Shown piece after piece: positions 8,536 to 15,768 of a DNA stretch of 15,768 bases. Every line of letters starts with the position of its first letter. The stretch's first letter is position 1. Below the pieces are notes generated by a model, which made no database searches, was not told where the DNA came from, and saw only the letters and a list, made by a program, of their open reading frames with translations. Origin of the DNA: Phoronis ovalis (taxonomy: Eukaryota > Phoronida > Phoronidae); the NCBI GenBank assembly GCA_028565635.1, contig JAOXYB010026357.1:1-15768 (forward strand), in the 5' to 3' direction. The translations under genes were made by a program, and so were the position numbers.

Positions 8536-10080
8536 CTGGATCCACGTAACCTGACACAAAAATATTGTTGGTATAACATTGCCAGTAATGATTGAATGCA
8601 TTACAGTATACACATCTACTGCATGTGCTGAACAATAAGCTATTTAGAAAGTTATAAAAATTATAAAATGTTCAGCTGATATTCATTAAAATGTGACCCC
8701 TTTATGAAGTAAATGATAATAGTATGTACTTATACTGTGTTGTTTACTACCAGTATAAGGTTAGGCTTTAGCCAAGGGAGAGTCAGTCCTCTGCTGCAAT
8801 AATTAGGGTTTGCTGTGTTTCCATTTTTAACCTAATTAACTGTTAAACTAGAGGAAAAAGACACCACTCACTTTCACAATTGCAAAACTAGAGCACTGAT
8901 CCCATTTCTCAGGTTTCTTGGTAGAAAATTTAATAAGCAAACTGGTTATTGCAGACAAAAATGATTTTACCAGATGTGATATTTAGTTCCCCGATGCACA
9001 ACCACATCAAAAATTTTGGGCAGTGTCTTTCGGGTTTCATCCCTTGGTGAAATTATTATTTCACTTAGCAGACCAAATAATGCTGTATGGGCTATTTAAT
9101 TTTGTATATGCTGGTGTAATGCACTCTAATCCACTTCCACATTTGAATATTCCTGTATTTGCCCACGACATAGTTTGTGTAATTTATGATCATTGTGTGC
9201 CTGGCTAATTTAATTCACATATTTGCTGATGTTTTGCACTGATTTTTTTAAAGAATTGTTGAATTTCTAATTTGCAATGTAATTGGTAATTTGCAATGTA
9301 TGTTGTGTATTATTTCAACAATGTTTGAAAAATGTTTTCCATCTGTAACTAGCCTTTATTATTTGATATGTGATATGAATATAAAGTAATTGCAGCATGT
9401 ATGGAATTATTCTTTGAAGTTTTACGCTGTTAGTTAATTAATGCATCCCGTGACTGTTCTAACACGATAACCATTCAAGATGCTTTATTAATGTAGCAAC
9501 TAATAATATAAAACAAAACTCAGTGATATTAGTAAGTAAAAATAGCTAAATCAATATTAATTTACAAAATTATTTTTTTCAATAACACACAGTTGCCCAA
9601 CTTATCAATTCACCAAACACAAAACCTTGAATAAGATTAGAGTAGTAATTATAAAATGGTTTAATACATATTCAGTACTTTTATCTTGTATGGGAACTTA
9701 CTAGTACTTAAGCAGCTAAAGCTCAAAACTTGTATAAAGAAAATATTAAAGTTAAGTAATTAAGATACGCTGAAAGGGTCTATAGTATAGTTCTGATGAC
9801 TGCCGTATTGCACCTGGTTTACAAGTGTTGACTTTGTTACATCACCTGTTACTGAATATGCTCTCCTGACTTTGCATATTGCAGGTGCAACAGAGACTAT
9901 ATATTAACTAAATGCCTGCTTAACCAGGGTTGTTGCTGATAGAAAATCTAGAAATTAATATACATGTTAGTTAACATTAATTTATAGCCGCTATATCTAG
10001 TTCAATTAGTCATACAGTTATCGACTGTATATATAACAAGCAATTTCTCATAGGAAATTTAAACCTAATATTCAATGCTG
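8536..10080. other. non-coding, ARMC8 intron 11 or 3' flank
   Basis: The stretch was read in all frames for the next ARMC8 exon (NMAFQ-like start, LLRNLL, LANIADG and NLIWN motifs) and none was found. It is AT-rich with short stray frames only. A direct repeat of AATTTGCAATGTA occurs twice near 9269-9300. No RNA gene is recognised. Confidence 0.6.
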
Positions 10081-10086
10081 TTTATT
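10081..10086 (-). terminator. poly(A) signal of the ankyrin gene
   Basis: AATAAA lies on the - strand (TTTATT on +), 130 nt downstream of the TAA of the ankyrin-repeat gene. It is the first canonical signal after that stop and gives a short 3' UTR. Confidence 0.55.
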
Positions 10087-10215
10087 CCACACAAGGTCGA
10101 GTCAAGATTTCCCAAAACCTGAAAAAATGACCATATCAATAACTGTCATGCTGCTAATGGACTTACAATGCATGTGAAAATGTAACTAAACATAGATGTC
10201 TGCTATTGTACCTTT

Positions 10216-11215
10216 TTAGCAAATTAAACATACGCACTTGGAAGATTTTTGTTTCTTTTTATCAGTACTTTCTTTTGAAGCTTTTTTTTCCTTTTTCATC
10301 TTTGACATGATTAGTTTTTGAAGGTCTCTTGTCGATGCATAATCTTGTGGGGATTTCGATTCATTATCTTTAATTGTGCGATCAGCTCCTCGATCCAAAA
10401 GCAGTCGAATTAATTCTCCATTTTGTGTGTGTAACCAATCGAGTGTTGCTAAATGTAATGCTGTCTGTCCCTGCTTATCCTGGAAATTTATGCTTGCTCC
10501 AAAATCTAATAGTTTCTCAACAGTTTCTACAAATGAGCGCCTAGCTGCTGTATGTAATGGATTCCTGCCATTTTCACTGACATGATTAGGATCAGCTCCA
10601 TTTTGTAATAGAACATTTACTACATCAATGTTATTTCTATAAACAGCCCAGTGTAAGGGTGTCTGTTGGTAAGAGTCCACTATGTTGACTGATGCTTCAT
10701 TCTGGAGTAACAATTTTACAACATTCAGGTGTCCTAATGCTGCTGCTTTTTGTAAAGAACAATTTCCATCAGCATCTCGTTGATTGATATTAGCGCCATG
10801 TTGGATTAACAATCTAACTTCTTCCTCATTACCTTTAGCACTGGCAAAGTGTAATGGTGTTGAGCCTTTACTGAATTCAATCTCTGTTGAGGCATCATAA
10901 TGCGCATAAAATGATTCCAATGTCTCTATGTTAACATTTACGCCTGTTTCCAAAATCACTTTAGCTATATCTAATTCTCCATGCCAAGCAACAAGATGGA
11001 TGGCGGTCATGTGATTCATCGGCATACTGCATATTGTTTCAGCGACCTGGTTGTATATCAATAAAACCTGGCGAACTTTAGTTTCGTTATGAGTCTCGAT
11101 GGCTGTGAATAAATCACGAACTTCTTTTTCAAAATGCATTTCAAGTGGTGAGATTGGTAGTTCAGCTGAAGATATCGAGCGTGGAGAAGGTGGCTCTGAT
11201 GATTGTGAGGAAGTC
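10216..11215 (-). CDS. ankyrin gene exon 2 (residues 55-387 and stop)
   Basis: The acceptor is CTTAACATTTCAG|GACTTCC at 11216-11217. The frame is open 25 codons upstream of the Met at 11139 up to this acceptor, and those codons (TSSQSSEPPSPRSISS...) continue the Ser/Pro-rich composition of exon 1. So the Met at 11139 is internal and not the start. The exon carries all six ankyrin repeats, the Lys-rich tail and CVCLIC before TAA at 10216-10218. Confidence 0.93.
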
Positions 11216-12576
11216 CTGAAATGTTAAGGAATAAAATATAAAATGGAAATTCTTCAGTAACAAATAAGGTTCACTTTCATAAAGTTAAAATGACTACTGA
11301 CAGCTCAAGCCAACTAGTTTCATAACTGTATGTGTGGTAAAGACAAGTATTTTTTCTTTTGGCAATGTTTTGGCATTTGTGCAAAAGGACTGCTATGGTT
11401 TTTTGGTATAAAAGTAGGAATGTGTTCATCTGTCATATCAATTTCATGGTCTATTTTTTCATAAGTTTTTTAATAATACTCATGCGCACACACACTTTGA
11501 TTTGCATACAAAAAAACAAACATGTTTAACCATGTGTATTCAAATCGAAATAAATGTATGAAATCACTTGAACTACTCTAACACAATTTTTTTGAAACTG
11601 CTGTTAACCGATCATTTAAAAGGCTGTAACTTCTGGGAAACTTGAGGGACTTGTAAGTAATCCTACCAACAAATATCCTTATGATTGGAGTTTCAGTCCC
11701 AGAGCTTCACTAGTTTTTGTGAATGAAATAGAACAGGGCCCTGTTTCTCAAAGAATCCCATATTTACAGATTCATACAAATAAGAAGTTCTTATGTACGA
11801 ATGCTTTGTGAAATGGGTCGCACGTAAAAAAATCTTTGTATCAAACACGAATGAAGCTTGTGAAACTGGACCAACATAGGAATACAATTTTTTACTGTGC
11901 TAGTGACTGTTGTTGACAACAAAATTATGATCTAAATAATGCAAGTGTATGGTGCTGTTTATTTTTTTACTTGCATAAAAAAATATGTAAAAAATCATGA
12001 TACGTTTGAAATTTCCCAGTTTCTGACTTAACCTAATCAATATCAAGGGCTTTGTGTTTGTAGGCTCTTCATGTATTAGTACTTCATCTTGTGTTTTTGC
12101 ATAATTCTGTTTTATGCATAATTTAGCCCTATATAAAATAGTTGCATTTAAATGATATTTTGCAGTTAATGTAAACTGACTATCAGAGTACAAGATGTGC
12201 TAATTTAAAAAAAAATTATTGAAACTTGTTTAAGTGAGGGGGCAATGGTCTCTTTGACGCACTACAATAACTAGTTCGTCTTGGGCCAACGAGATTGCTA
12301 TACTTTTCAAGTTCTTGAAGTAAGCTATGACTTCAAAGTTAAAAGATATTTTATGATTACAGTATTTAAACTAACTGGATAAGACGAGTACGAGGTGCTA
12401 TTTTTTTTTTACCTTCTTTTTAAGTGAGGGGGTGGTGGTCTCCCTGATGCACTACAATAACTATTTCGTCTTGAACCAGTAGGATTGGCATACATGCGAG
12501 TTTTGTATCTCAAGCTGCTTTTTCTCTGTACGACCTGGGGAATATTAGGCTCAATTATAATCATTGGCACTTCCAT
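10216..12576 (-). CDS. ankyrin-repeat protein with Ser/Arg head, lysine-rich tail and C-terminal CaaX box; two coding exons, 387 residues
   Basis: Joining 12576-12413 to 11215-10216 gives 387 codons with matching phase (AG|G, Arg55) and a TAA. Residues 1-80 are Ser/Arg/Pro-rich and hold RKSSLR, RRNSYCSASGRPPPP and SEPPSPR, which look like basophilic and proline-directed kinase sites. Ankyrin repeats lie near 122-151, 171-203, 204-236, 237-269, 270-302 and 303-339, with TPLHFA, TPLHWA, NPLHTA and TALHLA tetrapeptide positions intact. A 19-residue insert sits after repeat 1. Residues 358-380 are Lys-rich, and the chain ends CVCLIC. C-L-I-C fits a CaaX box of the kind farnesyltransferase accepts, with Cys382 as a possible palmitoylation site, so a membrane-anchored adaptor is inferred. 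I do not recognise a named orthologue. The gene lies antisense to, and possibly inside, ARMC8. Confidence 0.88.
11736..11872. mobile_element. palindromic MITE-like repeat in the ankyrin gene intron
   Basis: The ends are imperfect inverted repeats: GGGCCCTGTTTCTCAAAG on the left and, read from the other strand, GGTCCAGTTTCACAAGC on the right. An inner fold pairs TTCATACAAATAAGAA with TTCTTATGTACGAA around 11771-11801. Small palindromic elements with GGGCC-GTTTCAC-type ends are common in invertebrate genomes. There is no transposase. The 64-codon - strand frame across it is repeat sequence, not a gene. Confidence 0.5.
12226..12330 (-). CDS. candidate cassette exon or decayed duplicate of ankyrin exon 1
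   Basis: The plus-strand bases 12231-12303 match 12421-12493 of exon 1 with no gap, at an offset of exactly 190 bp and about 58 of 73 identities. In the same frame as exon 1 it reads RRTSYCSASKRPLPPHL, against RRNSYCSASGRPPPPHL. With acceptor CTTTGAAG|T (start 12330) and donor AA|GTTTCA (end 12226) it is 105 nt, in phase 2 at both ends, and has no stop. A second acceptor, GTCATAG|C, gives 99 nt in the same phase. The donor is weak, so a dead duplicate is equally possible. Confidence 0.4.
12413..12576 (-). CDS. ankyrin gene exon 1 (residues 1-54, head with phospho-motifs)
   Basis: The start ATG at 12576-12574 is the first Met after an in-frame TGA, and 54 codons follow to the donor AGAAG|GTAAAA. 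They begin MEVPMIIIEPNIPQ and continue into RKSSLRYKTR and RRNSYCSASGRPPPPHLKR. An AG at 12579-12580 (AACATCAG|AT-ATG) could be an acceptor for a non-coding 5' exon at higher coordinates. A second possible acceptor is TTCCCCAG|GTCGTA, inside the reading frame. The phase match to exon 2 supports the model. The exact 5' end is uncertain. Confidence 0.75.
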
Positions 12577-14900
12577 ATCTGATGTTCAATCTAACAAAAT
12601 GAGTAAACCTATTCCAGAAACTAATGATTTCCGACCAGTATTGGAAACAACTGTATTAAATGTGTTTTTGCATCTGCTTTTTAATACATGTATGTCCATA
12701 TTAATAAATCACTTGTTCTATTTCCAACAGTATGTGTAGTTGTATAATGTCAAGTCTATATAATCATATATTTATCACATATTTTATATATTTTTAACTT
12801 TCCCATAATTTAAAGCATTTCATAACAAATGTCAAAGCTCAGTGTTGGTATTCAATCAATCCATCAAAATAGGATTATAAAATCTTGTTCAGAATATCTA
12901 GATCCCTTCTTAAAATATTGATAATTAATTGAAAGTTTGCATTTATAAATGTCACAGCACAGCTTGAATTTGCTTTGGATGCAATGTCTTTATGTTTTTC
13001 TCCTTTCCGTTTTTTGCAATTAAATGCAGCGTAAAATCCTATGTGTATTGTGCTGTAATTTGCATATAAATTCTGTCTATGAAGAATTCTCGGCTGGAAG
13101 TCTTAGATGTTAACTAGCTGACCTAATACGTTTCTATCTTATGCAAATAAAATTGATTTATTTAATGTTTTTAAGCAACTATCAGTTACTCTCTTTTAAG
13201 TAATGTACAATCATGTATTACTTTATTTTTTGTTGAAAGTCAACATTCTGTAAAATAATTTGTGCTGCTTTTCAGCATCATTTGCCGCAGATTTTCTATA
13301 TTTGTTGCATTATTCAGCTTCTCTAATCCCAGTTCTGATTTTACTAGTGACTTGTTGCCTTAAAGGAAAACATCTTTGCAATTATGTACTTTTGTAACTA
13401 CAAGGTTTTGCTTATTGTGGTCTCGATCCACTTATTGTAAACAGTTTATGGGTGCTGCAACGATAATAAATAATCAGTGATCTCAACAAGTCGCCACACA
13501 ATACTGTAATACTCATCACTTTTTACTGTCATATGTATATCGAATTTGCAAGTTTAATGGTCAGTTTGAATCTTTTAACAATTTCTTCCTGTCCGTTATC
13601 TGCTTTTAATGTTACGAACGTCTCTTCTCACGAATCCAAAAACTTTGATGCTGAATTTGAATTTAGCATTTCTCCAATTTTATGCAAATAATCTACCCAC
13701 CACTGAATTTTCTATTTTTTTAGTTTTGTAGCATCAGCATCCTCACATATCTTATACTCCAGAACCCGTTGCCAAATGTAAATCTCTTTATTTTCTTCAG
13801 TTTCCAAATCAATTATTGACCAATGTACAATTTATGCTATATCATAAATGTGTTTTATTTAATTTTCTGTGAGTTTACTCAGCTATTGTATGTCAGCCTA
13901 TTGCAATCAATGACTACAATTTAATCAGTTGAGTGATCTACTATGTATATACAGGTTTATTAGCTGTCATTAACTATATTCTATTTCTATATTTTTATGT
14001 AATTGCTCCTATAATGTACTTCACATTTCTACAGGGGGCTTGCTAGTTGTGCATACCATAGCTGGACTTGCTCAAGCCTTAAATGATTTTTTTTTTGTAC
14101 TATGTAAGTTTAATTCCCTTAAAATTTTTGCAAATTTTATATTTAAAAAAAATATTGGTTATATATTACCAAAGGAAAAACAGTGATAATTTGGAAGTAT
14201 ATAATGCTGCTCATAAAATATTATGGAGTTGTTCCGTAATGATTTCTTTTTAACTCTTTTAGGAACATTTCCTTGGAAAAATCTGATAGTATTCATGAAA
14301 TAACAATCTTCAGCTTTCAAATCATTATCGAAATGTCACTTACAGTTACTTTCATTCAATAAATAAAATTTTGTATGCTGTTTCTGTATTTGTGAAATTG
14401 ACATTTGTTGGTGCAATACAGAAATTTACAAGTAAAATGCAGCATGATATGCAATTATAAAAACATTTATTCAGTTAGCAAACAGTTTGCAATTTATTTA
14501 TTTCCAAAAGCTGTTGGATTTTTGTTGTGTACAATTTTTAAGAGACATATTTCTTATTTTTGCAAATAAAATGCATCAAACATTAATTTATAATAAGGGA
14601 TAAAACAAAAATGTGCATGCAATATCTATTTTTTTGTAACTATCATTAGTTGTTGGTTACCTGCCGTTGTTGTAGAGTTATCATAGTTATGTCTTGACAA
14701 TAAGGTATCCAGGGTCATTATGTAACATATATAGCAATTCCCAACTGTTCATCAAAGCTTGTACAACATTTGTCAAATTTATATATGTTTATTGATTCTT
14801 TTTGCTACTGTCAAAACTATTTATAAGCCATTATTTACATACAAAATTTCCAGGGCTGCATAACATCTGCTGATTATGACATACACTCGTTTTTCATTCA
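12577..14900. other. AT-rich non-coding region upstream of the ankyrin gene
   Basis: No exon is supported on either strand. The 84-codon + strand frame starting at 12485 is largely antisense to ankyrin exon 1 and has no family signature. Three perfect POU octamers lie here (13058-13065, 13141-13148, 13682-13689). The region should contain the promoter and any 5' non-coding exon of the ankyrin gene. I cannot place a start site. Confidence 0.5.
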
Positions 14901-14921
14901 CCTAAATTGTTTTATACAGAC

Positions 14922-14992
14922 CCAATTTGACGGGCACACCACCAGTTCTTGTGGCAAGGACAACTTATGAGGAACATGTACCAATTGTATGT
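14922..14992 (+). other. weak candidate exon of an unknown + strand gene
   Basis: TTTTATACAG| is followed by an open frame reading PNLTGTPPVLVARTTYEEHV and then P-I, ending at ATT|GTATGT, a fair donor. The segment looks more protein-like than its AT-rich surroundings, but is only about 23 codons and has no known family. Two + strand poly(A) signals at 15561 and 15591 would fit a gene ending here. It does not match the missing part of ARMC8. Confidence 0.15.
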
Positions 14993-15560
14993 TATAACAG
15001 ATGCCTGTTAGGAAGCTCTACTTTCTAGTTAAAAAGCCCACTCAAATGTGAAAAGATTGAGTTGTTGAATTATAGGGGATTTGCAGTTAATATGGTTGAA
15101 CTGGGGGTACTTACATATATATAATGAATATGAGGTATTGCTATGCAAATGAGTCATATTTTTATCAAGAAATCTCATAGAAAGATCTCTAGAAATGGAT
15201 GGACATTCTGAGTTTGGACAGCTCACTTCCATTTAAAAGGAGGGCCTCTGGGTTAAACAATGAGATGCTAGAAAGTAAACCTTTTCTGCAAAAAAAGTCC
15301 TGTGTCAGACTATAAGGATCAGAAAACTAATAGAGTTAATTCATCTGGAAAGAATGTTGCTTCCTTTTTATAAAATGTTATTTGTAATGTAGAACTATTA
15401 AAGGAAATATCAGATTGGGAAAATTTAATTCTTATAGGAACAATTTTCTTTCCCTCACTAGATGTCAGTTAGGTTTAAGAATACCAAGCTTGTATATTTG
15501 TGTGCTGCAGTGGTGACTTCCACCAGTAGAAAGTGTCCTCTTTTGTAAGATATTGCGACT

Positions 15561-15596
15561 AATAAAGCTGTCAATTCTTGTTGTAGTATGAATAAA
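15561..15596 (+). terminator. two AATAAA poly(A) signals, + strand
   Basis: AATAAA occurs at 15561-15566 and again at 15591-15596. In AT-rich DNA single copies arise often, and no + strand gene is established immediately upstream, so use as a transcript end is only possible. Confidence 0.25.
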
Positions 15597-15674
15597 GGTT
15601 ACAAGCAAAAAGGTCTATATTTTTCTGGTATTTTTATAAAATATTTGTGCGACTGCAAGTAAATATTAGCCCAA

Positions 15675-15768
15675 TTCACACTTACACTTGGAGCGCTTCA
15701 CTTTCCATTCACACTGGCATGCTTTAATTCGCTTCTATCTTCAAATATCTCGAAGCGCTTTATTCTAC
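15675..15768. repeat. partial repeat element at the right edge
   Basis: ATTCACACT occurs at 15675-15683 and 15708-15716, and AGCGCTTC (15693-15700) is the exact reverse complement of GAAGCGCT (15753-15760). This mix of short direct and inverted repeats resembles a small non-autonomous DNA transposon cut off by the window edge. Confidence 0.4.

Noticed and set aside
9023-9208. 61-codon + strand frame as a possible further ARMC8 exon
   Set aside because: It has no similarity to the expected C-terminal ARMC8 repeats, and no acceptor and donor fit the phase.
10376-10585. 69-codon + strand frame
   Set aside because: It is antisense to the ankyrin repeats of the - strand gene. Ankyrin codons often leave an open antisense frame.
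11137-11139. Met at 11139 as start of the ankyrin protein
   Set aside because: The frame stays open to a splice acceptor 76 nt upstream, and the phase joins exactly to the exon at 12413-12576.
12485-12739. 84-codon + strand frame with a hydrophobic start like a signal peptide
   Set aside because: Its first third is the complement of ankyrin exon 1, and the rest shows no domain or splice context.
1-15768. CRISPR array, bacterial operon, rRNA or tRNA genes
   Set aside because: There are no regularly spaced repeats, no cloverleaf with conserved arms, and the spliced gene structure is eukaryotic.

Overview
The window is animal nuclear DNA. Coding sequence is broken into short exons of 61-249 nt with GT-AG junctions, base composition is AT-rich, and introns hold decayed retroelement pieces and fold-back repeats. 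The one gene that can be named, ARMC8, is a metazoan CTLH-complex subunit. It has an exon-by-exon match to vertebrate ARMC8 but clear divergence in loops, so the host is most likely an invertebrate. I cannot name the phylum.

Layout. (1) 1-775: no certain gene. A possible exon end touches the left edge (1-58), followed by a short imperfect hairpin (105-178). (2) 776-8339, + strand: the ARMC8 gene, from a YY1-like promoter motif and a first exon whose only coding triplet is the ATG, through eleven exons that join to one uninterrupted 462-codon frame. Its first intron carries a LINE reverse-transcriptase fossil and a long inverted repeat. The frame stops at a splice donor after the residues NGIWALM. 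The C-terminal third of ARMC8 is not visible in the remaining 7.4 kb. (3) 8340-10080: non-coding, either ARMC8 intron 11 or 3' flank. Retention of this intron would give a short ARMC8 with a stop at 8444 and an AATAAA at 8530. (4) 10081-12576, - strand: a two-exon gene for a 387-residue ankyrin-repeat protein with a Ser/Arg/Pro-rich head, six ankyrin repeats, a lysine-rich tail and a C-terminal CVCLIC that reads as a CaaX box. A diverged duplicate of its first coding exon lies in its intron, in the right phase to be a cassette exon. (5) 12577-15768: AT-rich, without a certain gene. It has perfect POU octamers, one weak candidate exon, two poly(A) signals on the + strand and a partial repeat element at the right edge.

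How the parts relate: ARMC8 and the ankyrin gene are on opposite strands. If the missing ARMC8 exons lie beyond 15768, the ankyrin gene is nested antisense in an ARMC8 intron. If they do not exist, the two genes converge tail to tail and this animal has only the short form of ARMC8, which should lack the region that docks the GID4 substrate receptor. The most interesting observations are the duplicated phospho-motif exon and the predicted lipid anchor of the ankyrin protein, and the missing ARMC8 C-terminus.
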